Below are positions 1-4,939 of a stretch of 5,847 nucleotides of DNA, one piece after another; positions within the stretch are counted from its first letter, which is position 1; each line of letters opens with the position of its first letter. The translations under genes and the position numbers were made by a program. Location of the stretch: the NCBI GenBank assembly GCA_043744615.1, contig JAYTUJ010000037.1:1-5847 (forward strand), written 5' to 3'. Origin of the DNA: JAYTUJ01 sp043744615 (GTDB lineage Bacteria > Patescibacteriota > Minisyncoccia > Phycocordibacterales > CAIRYW01). The notes beneath the pieces were generated by a model. The model worked only from the letters and a program-made list of their open reading frames with translations. It searched no databases and was not told where the DNA came from.

Positions 1-582
1 CCAACAACTTTTATTTTTGATTTTTTTGGTGTCATATCAAAAGAAGTTATCAATGGTTGGTTCAGAGAACATGTTCTTAAACGAGGCTTAACCGATCCAC
101 GATTAAAAGAAATATTAGGTCAGCTTGATATGGGAAGAATTGGTGAAGATGATATTTTAAATCATTTTTTAGAGTACGATTTTTTGAAAGGGTTTGATAA
201 AGAAGAACTTCGCGCACAAGTTGATTCATATTTTCAAGTTGATACGCAATTGATGGCTCTGATTGCACAATTAAAACAAAAAGGTTTTAAAACTGCACTC
301 CTTTCAAATGCGAATGTTGCGTTTTTTAATAAAAATATTTTTTCTACGTTTCCTGAATTTAAAAACATGTTTGACCACATTGTGATTTCTTCTGAAGTTC
401 AAATGATTAAACCAAATCCTGAAATGTTTTTGTATACACTTAATAAACTTAATTCATCACCACAAGAAACTTTATTTATCGACGATAATCCTGAAAATAT
501 TTCTGCTGCACAAAAATTAGGTATCAATGGTTTGTTGTATGTGTATGGCGAGCGAGAAGCTATCGAAAAATACACAATATAA
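1..582 (+). CDS. HAD-superfamily hydrolase, subfamily IA-like (5' partial)
   Basis: The reading frame is open from the first base, so the start codon lies just left of the window; 193 residues are visible. HAD motifs in order: motif I FIFDFFGVI at residues 4-12 (nucleophile D7), motif II LLSNAN at about 100-105 (S102), motif III lysine in IKPNPEMF (K137), and motif IV FIDDNPENI (D161, D162). The segment between motifs I and II fits a small helical cap. The family forms an aspartyl enzyme intermediate and usually dephosphorylates small metabolites; the substrate here cannot be told. The second acid of the DxD motif is phenylalanine, as in the DxYGT motif of 2-haloacid dehalogenases, so phosphatase activity is not assured. 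Motif I normally lies within the first ten residues, so very little is missing. An internal ATG at 130 would discard the nucleophile and is not the start. It is probably cytosolic, as no signal peptide is visible. Confidence 0.85.
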   Translation, partial: PTTFIFDFFGVISKEVINGWFREHVLKRGLTDPRLKEILGQLDMGRIGEDDILNHFLEYDFLKGFDKEELRAQVDSYFQVDTQLMALIAQLKQKGFKTALLSNANVAFFNKNIFSTFPEFKNMFDHIVISSEVQMIKPNPEMFLYTLNKLNSSPQETLFIDDNPENISAAQKLGINGLLYVYGEREAIEKYTI

Positions 583-600
583 ACTTACAAAAGTTTTTAT
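581..600 (+). terminator. Possible weak terminator hairpin after the HAD gene
   Basis: AAACTT (581-586) and AAGTTT (591-596) form a 6-bp stem with a 4-nt loop, followed by a T-rich stretch to about 607. The stem begins inside the TAA stop codon and is almost all A-T, so it would be weak. It may be chance in AT-rich DNA. Confidence 0.25.
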
Positions 601-657
601 ATCTTTTTCAGAAGCGTAATTATTTGCTTGTTTGGCTTAAAAAGCATACACTGCTTA

Positions 658-663
658 TATAAT
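658..663 (+). promoter_or_regulatory. -10 box for the zinc-ribbon gene
   Basis: A perfect TATAAT lies 14 nt before the ATG at 678. The nearest -35-like hexamer is TTGGCT at 632-637, but its 20-bp spacer is longer than ideal. Transcription would begin near 670, leaving a leader of only about 8 nt with no Shine-Dalgarno sequence. Confidence 0.5.
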
Positions 664-677
664 AATCAATAAATAAT

Positions 678-1367
678 ATGGGAAATTTTTACGGAGGAGA
701 CAGAGGAGGTGATCGAAGAGACGGTGGTAACCGAGGTGGTTTTGGTGGAGGACGTAGTGGTGGGTTTCAAAAAAAATGGGGTAATGATCGAGGAGGCGAC
801 CGAGGTGGCCGAAACGGTGATGTAACTATGCATAAAACAATTTGTGCTGAATGTAAAAAAGAATGTGAAGTTCCTTTTCGACCAAACGGTGATAAGCCAG
901 TATATTGTAAAGATTGTTTTGGTGTAAAACGAGAAGAAAGTGACCGAGAATTTCACGGCCGAGAAAAAGCTGACTTTGGAAATAATGCACCACGAGATTT
1001 TAAACCAGAATTTCGATCAAATCCAACTGCTCAAGTTAATCGACCAAACGACGATGTTAAAAAACAATTAGCAGAAATCAGTAGTAAGCTTGATCGATTA
1101 GTAAATTCAATCGAGAAGCTTCTTCCAAAAACTGCTTCAACACCTGCAGCTATGCCCGCATCTGCTACACCTGTTGCTTCAGTTTCTACAAAACCAGAAG
1201 TTAAAAAAGTTGTTTCAGCTGCAAAAATTGAAATCAAAAAAACTCCTGTTGTAAAAGGCGCGCTTTCAAAAGTAATAAAAGCTGCCGTTAAGCCTGTTGT
1301 AAAATCACAACCAAAAGTTGCAAAAAAAGTTGTCGCTAAAAAAGTAGATACAAAGAAAAAGAAATAA
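678..1367 (+). CDS. CxxC-x17-CxxC zinc-ribbon protein with RGG-like head and Lys/Ala-rich tail
   Basis: 229 residues in four parts. Residues 1-48 are Gly/Arg/Asp-rich with repeated GGDRGGDR and RGG-like units, resembling RNA-binding RGG boxes. Residues 56-80 hold a zinc ribbon with C56xxC59 and C77xxC80 exactly 17 residues apart, matching the CxxC-x17-CxxC domain (TIGR04272) often found in CPR genomes. Residues about 125-149 form a leucine/isoleucine heptad-like helix, a likely coiled coil for self-association. Residues 151-229 are Lys/Ala/Pro/Val-rich and strongly basic, like histone H1 tails. There is no signal peptide or membrane segment, so it should act in the cytoplasm, probably bound to nucleic acid; that role is inferred, not established. 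The ATG follows AATAAT without a ribosome-binding site, and no longer in-frame start is evident. Thirteen of its 16 arginine codons are CGA. The gene stands alone, convergent with the peptidase gene downstream. Confidence 0.9.
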   Translation: MGNFYGGDRGGDRRDGGNRGGFGGGRSGGFQKKWGNDRGGDRGGRNGDVTMHKTICAECKKECEVPFRPNGDKPVYCKDCFGVKREESDREFHGREKADFGNNAPRDFKPEFRSNPTAQVNRPNDDVKKQLAEISSKLDRLVNSIEKLLPKTASTPAAMPASATPVASVSTKPEVKKVVSAAKIEIKKTPVVKGALSKVIKAAVKPVVKSQPKVAKKVVAKKVDTKKKK

Positions 1368-1371
1368 AGAT

Positions 1372-1395
1372 AAAAAGTTTAATCTAAATCTTTTT
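1372..1395. terminator. Possible AT-rich bidirectional terminator between convergent genes
   Basis: AAAAAG plus TTTA (1372-1381) pairs with TAAA plus CTTTTT (1385-1395), leaving a one-base bulge at T1389 and a 3-nt loop. It lies in the 16-bp gap between the zinc-ribbon stop and the peptidase stop, and overlaps the latter. A-runs on one side and T-runs on the other suit both directions, but there is only one G-C pair. Confidence 0.35.
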
Positions 1396-2172
1396 ACAAA
1401 TTTCATTTACTGCGGTTATAAGCGCTTGAATACGTGCCTCGATAGGAAAATCAGAGGATGTTTCAAGTGTGTACGAAAGATGGGTTTTGTTTTTGAATAA
1501 ATAAATTGCTTCAGGGTATTTTAAATCTGAATCAGCATTGGTGTTTTCAAAATCAAATCCATGATCAACAATTCCAGCGTGTGCTGCAAAACCATCAATT
1601 GTTGATGAGTAATCAATCGGAAAAACTTTTTCTACTGCAGTGATGATGTCTTTACAAAGAGATGTTGACTGAGCTCTTATTTCTTCGTATAAATAAAATC
1701 CTTCAGACTCCCAATCTTCATGAAGCATAATTGCCACATCAAATTGTGGTTGTTGTTCAAGCCATTCGACATGTGCTTTGGTCTCAGAAGTAACTAAACA
1801 GTTGTAGTCTCGATTCTGATCAATATTACGGTCGTTTTTACGTTGATTACATACAAAGCCTGTTGGGTTTAAACAGGGACAAAGCCAAATGTTTGTATCA
1901 GTTGGCCACTCATTTTGGATAAGTAATTTTAATATTGCATATGGTCCTGCGGGTTCATCGCCATGTATACCAGCAGAAATATAAATATTTTTTGCAGATA
2001 TTGATTTAGAATTAATTTTTTTAAGCGCGAGTAAATTAAAAGGAGTAACAGGTAAGTCAAAAATTTCCCAATTGTATTTAATTGCTTCGGCTCGGCAGTC
2101 AGCGATAACCTGATGGATATCAATTGTCTCACCGTTATATTTATTACAATTTATTTTCAACTTACAAAACAT
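1384..2172 (-). CDS. M14-family zinc carboxypeptidase / succinylglutamate desuccinylase-like protein
   Basis: 262 residues from the ATG at 2172; a TTG one codon earlier (2175) would add one residue. Numbering here counts from that TTG. The M14 zinc site is complete: H71 and E74 in GIHGDEPAG, and H152 in MLHEDWESEGFY. Other M14 marks are the LNPTGF turn (102-107), the substrate-binding pair N121-R122 in DQNRDY, and the catalytic glutamate E238 in YTLETSSDFP near the C terminus. The family hydrolyses C-terminal amino acids or acyl-amino-acid bonds; the compact single-domain form is closest to MpaA-type murein peptide amidases and desuccinylase/aspartoacylase relatives. No signal peptide is visible and there are nine cysteines, so a cytosolic role, perhaps in recycling peptides, is likely. 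It is divergent from the P-loop ATPase across 30 bp and convergent with the zinc-ribbon gene. The exact substrate is unknown. Confidence 0.88.
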   Translation of the reverse strand: MFCKLKINCNKYNGETIDIHQVIADCRAEAIKYNWEIFDLPVTPFNLLALKKINSKSISAKNIYISAGIHGDEPAGPYAILKLLIQNEWPTDTNIWLCPCLNPTGFVCNQRKNDRNIDQNRDYNCLVTSETKAHVEWLEQQPQFDVAIMLHEDWESEGFYLYEEIRAQSTSLCKDIITAVEKVFPIDYSSTIDGFAAHAGIVDHGFDFENTNADSDLKYPEAIYLFKNKTHLSYTLETSSDFPIEARIQALITAVNEICKKI

Positions 2173-2202
2173 CAAAAGATATTAACATGTATAATATTAA
2201 AT
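2173..2202. promoter_or_regulatory. Divergent, probably leaderless promoter pair
   Basis: This 30-bp gap separates two divergent genes. On the plus strand TATAAT (2190-2195) lies 7 nt before the ATG at 2203. On the minus strand TAATAT (2184 to 2179) lies 6 nt before the ATG at 2172. At normal -10 to start-site distance both transcripts would begin at or next to their start codons. ATATTA (2179-2184) and TAATAT (2192-2197) form an inverted repeat with a 7-bp centre. Convincing -35 boxes are lacking. Confidence 0.5.
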
Positions 2203-2742
2203 ATGCAATCAAATTGGTACGTTATTACAGGGGCTTCATGTTCGGGCAAGACTACTCTATTAAATGAAATTAAAAAAAGGGGATATACAATTATTGCCGA
2301 AGCCGCTCGGGAGGTTATTGAAACTGGTTTTCAAAGAGGTTTAACAATCGAGCAAATTCGAAGCGATGAAAAAGCTTTTCAATATTCAATTTTAGAAAAG
2401 AATATTAAAAATGAAAAAGAGGCTGATTCCCAAACAATAACTTTTTTTGACAGAGCGTTGCCCGATGCGTATGCGTATAATTTATTTTTTAACGTACCAA
2501 CACATCCCGAATTAGAAAAAGCTCTCAAAGAATGCTCGTATCAAAAAATATTCTTGCTTGATCGTCTTCCGTATTTTCCTGATGAAGGTAGAATCGAAAC
2601 TCCTGAAGAGCAAGATAAACTTCATGTATTACTTGAGCAAACATATCAAAAACTAGGTTTTGAAATTATCAAAGTTCCTGTATTACCTTTATCTGAAAGG
2701 GTAGATTTTGTTTTGCACCATATTGCACCACATATTGTCTAA
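2203..2742 (+). CDS. AAA_28 (NadR/Ttd14-like) P-loop ATP-binding protein
   Basis: 179 residues from the ATG at 2203. A perfect Walker A motif, GASCSGKTT (10-18), follows a short beta strand, as in the AAA_28 family (PF13521), which is related to NadR-type nucleotide kinases. Other family-like segments are EAAREVIE (33-40), the DR motif FFDRALPDAYAY (81-92; D83 is a probable metal or catalytic acid), and FLLDRLPYFPDEGRIE (117-132), which ends in the family's usual long helix LHVLLEQTYQKLGFEIIKVP. The protein probably binds ATP and phosphorylates or senses a small ligand, but the substrate is not known for most members. The frame is open back to 2113, but that extension overlaps the divergent peptidase gene and places 30 unrelated residues before the P-loop, so 2203 is preferred. 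Unlike its neighbours, it uses CGA for only one of eight arginines. No clear terminator follows. Confidence 0.88.
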   Translation: MQSNWYVITGASCSGKTTLLNEIKKRGYTIIAEAAREVIETGFQRGLTIEQIRSDEKAFQYSILEKNIKNEKEADSQTITFFDRALPDAYAYNLFFNVPTHPELEKALKECSYQKIFLLDRLPYFPDEGRIETPEEQDKLHVLLEQTYQKLGFEIIKVPVLPLSERVDFVLHHIAPHIV

Positions 2743-2750
2743 AACTCGTA

Positions 2751-2756
2751 TATAAT
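2751..2756 (+). promoter_or_regulatory. -10 box for the DUF5666-cyclophilin unit
   Basis: A perfect TATAAT lies 9 nt after the ATPase stop. No -35 hexamer is at good spacing; TTGCAC at 2723-2728 is 22 bp away. The predicted transcript start is near 2763, where a hairpin begins. Confidence 0.5.
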
Positions 2757-2761
2757 AGTAT

Positions 2762-2793
2762 AGGGTGCTACATACGTTATGTCCGAGCACTTT
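2762..2793 (+). other. Stem-loop at the predicted 5' end of the DUF5666 mRNA
   Basis: GTGCT (2765-2769) pairs with AGCAC (2786-2790), and ACATA (2770-2774) pairs with TATGT (2778-2782) around a CGT loop. CCG (2783-2785) forms a bulge on the 3' side. A-U and two G-U pairs can extend the base (2762-2764 with 2791-2793). It is not followed by a good T-run, so it is unlikely to be a terminator. It lies about 24 nt before the ATG and could stabilise the mRNA or be a protein- or ligand-binding element. Confidence 0.45.
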
Positions 2794-2816
2794 ATTAATA
2801 GTTAAATTAAAATAAT

Positions 2817-3551
2817 ATGTTTAAAGCTCTAGCAGCTGTTTTTATGGGAGTAGGTGCGTTTTTTCATGGAATGTTTGGGGGTCACGGTTCGTCGTCTGAA
2901 GGTCAACGACCAGAAAAAAGAGATGATTCACATTTTGAAGAAGGAAGCTCAACTCGTCCTTGGATGAACGGAACTTCTACCGAAAACCATCGTGAAAACG
3001 GTGTACTTATTGGAGTCGTTTCAGCAATAAATGGATCTTCGATAACAATCGAAGCTAAACAACCTCGACCAATGCAACGAATGGAGCAAAAAGAAGATCG
3101 TCAAAACCGACACTCATCTTCAACTCCAAAGATGAATATTGATATGGGTGCAATGGCAACAACTACATATACTATTGATGCTTCTCATGCAAAAATATTT
3201 AAAGGCGCTCTTACTGCTTCTTCAACACCCGTTTCTATTTCTTCAGTTTTAGTTGGAGATAAAGTTATTGTTCGAGGTAAAATTACAAATACTTCGATGG
3301 TTGCGGACGTTATTATAGACGGTCTTATTATTCCTCGATTAGAAGATATGAAAGGAATGCTCAAAGGTATGATCGAAAAAAAACTTGGTCAAAACGATGA
3401 ACATCAAGGTGGTGAGCATGACCAACGTCAACCAGAAGCAAGACGACCTAAGTTAGAAATGATGATGCAAGCAGGGGCACAAGGTAATGTTGGAGGCTTC
3501 GATTCAGAGCGACAAGCACCACGAGAACAAGACGGGGGCGATAATAGATAG
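2817..3551 (+). CDS. DUF5666 domain-containing exported or membrane-anchored protein
   Basis: 244 residues. Residues 4-20 are hydrophobic (ALAAVFMGVGAFFHGMF), a probable signal anchor with only one lysine before it; there is no clear cleavage site. Residues about 62-170 match the DUF5666 pattern: GVVSAINGSSITIE, then TTYTIDASHAKIFKG, then SVLVGDKVIVRGKI and VADVIIDG, a series of short beta strands typical of small OB-like barrels. Between the first strands is a Met/Gln/Arg-rich insert (81-112). The C-terminal 70 residues are charged and Gln/Gly/Glu-rich, with a helical KGMLKGMIEKKL stretch, and look disordered beyond it. DUF5666 has no established function; proteins carrying it are mostly extracytoplasmic. 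The ATG follows AAATAAT without a ribosome-binding site, like the zinc-ribbon gene. It is the first gene of a probable two-gene operon with the cyclophilin. Confidence 0.82.
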   Translation: MFKALAAVFMGVGAFFHGMFGGHGSSSEGQRPEKRDDSHFEEGSSTRPWMNGTSTENHRENGVLIGVVSAINGSSITIEAKQPRPMQRMEQKEDRQNRHSSSTPKMNIDMGAMATTTYTIDASHAKIFKGALTASSTPVSISSVLVGDKVIVRGKITNTSMVADVIIDGLIIPRLEDMKGMLKGMIEKKLGQNDEHQGGEHDQRQPEARRPKLEMMMQAGAQGNVGGFDSERQAPREQDGGDNR

Positions 3552-3562
3552 TCTTAATTAGA

Positions 3563-4036
3563 ATGAACGCAACATTACATACAAATAAGGGTGACATCAT
3601 TATTGAATTTTCTGCACAAACTCCGTTGACTGTTGATAATTTTACAACGCTCGCAAAAAAGAATTTTTACGATGGGGTAAAGTTTCATCGAGTGATCGAA
3701 GGTTTTATGATTCAAGCAGGTGATCCATTAACAAAAGATGATGCCCAAATGTCATCGTGGGGAACTGGTGGCCCCGGCTATACATTTCAGGATGAAATTA
3801 GTACTGAAAATAAAAATAATATTGGAACTATTTCGATGGCAAATGCCGGACCAGATACAAACGGAAGCCAATTTTTTATTAACGTAAAAAATAATAACTT
3901 TTTAGATACAAAACATACCGTATTTGGAAAAGTGATTGCAGGAATGGAAGTCGTTTCTGCTATCGAACAAACTCCTACCGGTTCAGGTGACCGACCAATA
4001 GAAGCGGTTGTTATAAATAGTATTTCAATTGCTTAG
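3563..4036 (+). CDS. Cyclophilin-type peptidyl-prolyl cis-trans isomerase
   Basis: 157 residues, the usual length of a compact bacterial cyclophilin, covering the full domain. It catalyses cis-trans isomerisation of X-Pro bonds during protein folding. Active-site residues are present: R43 in FHRV (41-44), F48 and Q51 in FMIQAGD, the TGGPGYTFQDE loop (68-78), M92 and N94 in ISMANAG, Q103-F104-F105 in NGSQFFI, L114 and H118 in FLDTKHTVFG. The position equal to Trp121 of human cyclophilin A is phenylalanine (F113), common in bacteria and usually linked to weak cyclosporin binding. No signal peptide is present, so it is cytosolic. The ATG at 3563 lies 11 nt after the DUF5666 stop, with no ribosome-binding site, so the two are probably co-transcribed. 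The gene is closed by a strong terminator. Confidence 0.96.
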   Translation: MNATLHTNKGDIIIEFSAQTPLTVDNFTTLAKKNFYDGVKFHRVIEGFMIQAGDPLTKDDAQMSSWGTGGPGYTFQDEISTENKNNIGTISMANAGPDTNGSQFFINVKNNNFLDTKHTVFGKVIAGMEVVSAIEQTPTGSGDRPIEAVVINSISIA

Positions 4037-4090
4037 ATAAGAGTTTAAAATAATAATTTAATTTTAAAAAAAGAGAAAGGAAAAAAGAGA

Positions 4091-4127
4091 AAACGCGTAG
4101 TTGCCGGGGGCAACTACGCGTTTTTTT
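4091..4127. terminator. Strong bidirectional rho-independent terminator
   Basis: A perfect 14-bp stem: AAACGCGTAGTTGC (4091-4104) with its complement at 4110-4123, around a CGGGG loop whose C4105 and G4109 may add a pair. Seven T residues (4121-4127) serve plus-strand transcription from the cyclophilin. The A-rich run at 4069-4093 gives a U-rich tail on the minus strand for the convergent membrane-protein gene, whose stop codon is about ten bases away. Confidence 0.95.
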
Positions 4128-4136
4128 GTCACCTTT

Positions 4137-4721
4137 TCATCCTCGAAAAACAGGGAGACCCTCGCCCTGCACCCCATCAAGACTTGTATCGAAGTAACTT
4201 TTCTCGGCTCGCTTTTTGAGTTTTTTTCCGAAAAGAAGAATACATACATCGAGCCCCCATACTGCGAGACAAGTGATAAGTAAGTTTGGGCTGAGGTATA
4301 CTCCTTGAAAACTCAATGATCCCTCGAGACTGGTTGTCCAGCTTACTGCAATGGATATTAAGTCATTTTTAGAAATGAAGGAGTTTCGATTTGATATGAT
4401 CTCGTCGAGTTTTCCAGCATAACTTACCGTATAGCCCTTTTCTTGCGAATACACTATTTCGCGACTCTGGTTACCCACAACTTTTTGAAAGTCGTAAACG
4501 AGGGTCGATAGCTGATTCATCGTTGACTGGGTTGTAAAAACCCCATTTGCGACAATCGCCAATATTAGTAGGATTGCTAGTTTTAAGGCGATTGCGCGTT
4601 GACGGGTTTTTTGTTTGCCCCAAGCGGCTCGGATTGTAATTCCGCCGAGGAATAGGATGACGATTGCTCCGAAGAGCACTAGTGACAAGTTCGTAAAGAA
4701 CGTGGACGCGGTTAGTAACAT
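4137..4721 (-). CDS. Three-helix membrane protein of unknown function
   Basis: 194 residues; I do not recognise the family. Hydrophobic segments lie at about 12-30, 46-62 and 145-164. Basic clusters sit between helices 1 and 2 (KQKTRQR, 36-42) and after helix 3 (KKLKKR, 166-171), so the positive-inside rule puts the N terminus and the 82-residue loop 63-144 outside, and the C-terminal tail inside. The outer loop contains VYDFQKVVGNQSREIVYSQ and may be partly helical. The ATG at 4721 is the first start after an in-frame TGA about 30 nt upstream. The TGA stop at 4137-4139 lies beside the bidirectional terminator. A TTGACA-N17-TATTGT promoter lies about 90 bp upstream. By hand count, 4141-4680 is about 44% G+C, against about a third in nearby genes, which may point to a different origin or strong constraint. 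An overlapping minus frame (4471-4803) has no membrane or family pattern. Confidence 0.75.
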   Translation of the reverse strand: MLLTASTFFTNLSLVLFGAIVILFLGGITIRAAWGKQKTRQRAIALKLAILLILAIVANGVFTTQSTMNQLSTLVYDFQKVVGNQSREIVYSQEKGYTVSYAGKLDEIISNRNSFISKNDLISIAVSWTTSLEGSLSFQGVYLSPNLLITCLAVWGLDVCILLFGKKLKKRAEKSYFDTSLDGVQGEGLPVFRG

Positions 4722-4747
4722 GGTAAAACAAGGTAGTTTCTTTTGGC

Positions 4748-4768
4748 GGAATCAAAGATTTGATTTCC
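4748..4768 (-). promoter_or_regulatory. Inverted repeat in the leader of the membrane-protein gene
   Basis: AATCAAA (4750-4756) and TTTGATT (4759-4765) are a perfect 7-bp inverted repeat with a 2-bp centre; flanking GG and CC can extend it with one bulged base. It lies about 30-45 nt before the ATG at 4721 and inside the predicted transcript. It could be a repressor site or an RNA hairpin. No known operator was matched. Confidence 0.3.
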
Positions 4769-4807
4769 TGTGAACCAATTAAAACTTCGCTCGCTCCTTT
4801 CAATAAA

Positions 4808-4836
4808 ACAATACAACTATTAGTCTAAGATGTCAA
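4808..4836 (-). promoter_or_regulatory. Sigma70-type promoter for the membrane-protein gene
   Basis: Read on the minus strand, a perfect TTGACA (4836 to 4831) is followed by a 17-bp spacer and TATTGT (4813 to 4808). Transcription would start near 4801, giving a leader of about 80 nt. An AAAGGAG lies at 4800 to 4794, at the predicted RNA 5' end and too far from the ATG to serve it. Confidence 0.7.
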
Positions 4837-4860
4837 ATTTTGGTAGGTGGATAATAGTCA

Positions 4861-4889
4861 TTGATATCCTTAAAAAGTGAGTATATGAT
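4861..4889 (+). promoter_or_regulatory. Sigma70-type promoter for the 59-residue membrane protein
   Basis: TTGATA (4861-4866), a 17-bp spacer and TATGAT (4884-4889) match the consensus at five of six bases in each box. Transcription would begin near 4896, about 44 nt before the ATG at 4940. It is back to back with the minus-strand promoter, with 24 bp between the two -35 boxes. Confidence 0.7.
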
Positions 4890-4939
4890 TAAAAATGGAT
4901 TCAACATTTAACTTATTAATTTTAAATTACATCTAATCT

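Noticed and set aside
130..582. HAD gene starting at the internal ATG 130
   Set aside because: The same frame is open to base 1 and encodes motif I with the catalytic aspartate; starting at 130 would remove it.
690..810. GGD/RGG coding repeat as a DNA repeat or mobile element
   Set aside because: The units are irregular at the DNA level and follow the protein pattern; there is no terminal repeat or duplication.
666..956. Minus-strand Ser/Thr/Phe-rich frame opposite the zinc-ribbon gene
   Set aside because: Its composition is the mirror of the Gly/Arg repeat on the plus strand, which has the exact zinc-ribbon spacing.
1031..1237. Minus-strand frame opposite the Lys/Ala tail
   Set aside because: Shadow of the zinc-ribbon gene; no start signal or domain.
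1929..2132. Second minus-strand frame within the peptidase gene
   Set aside because: The other frame carries the complete M14 active site.
2113..2202. N-terminal extension of the P-loop ATPase frame
   Set aside because: It overlaps the divergent peptidase start, adds 30 residues before the beta strand that should precede Walker A, and lies upstream of the TATAAT at 2190.
4137..4139. Possible recoding of UGA as glycine (code 25), known in some CPR phyla
   Set aside because: No gene has an internal in-frame TGA, and this TGA lies just before a terminator that translation would otherwise cross. The standard code fits.
4064..4249. Minus-strand 61-residue frame
   Set aside because: It crosses the terminator hairpin and overlaps the membrane-protein gene in another frame.
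4101..4283. Plus-strand 60-residue frame
   Set aside because: It begins inside the terminator stem and runs antisense to the membrane-protein gene; no hydrophobic or family pattern.
4471..4803. Minus-strand 110-residue frame starting with TTG at 4803
   Set aside because: It overlaps the membrane-protein gene in another frame, is Arg/Pro/Asn-rich without domain pattern, and would begin at the predicted transcript start.
4885..4911. Tiny 8-codon frame ATG...TAA upstream of the 59-residue gene
   Set aside because: Its ATG lies inside the -10 box, upstream of the predicted transcript start.
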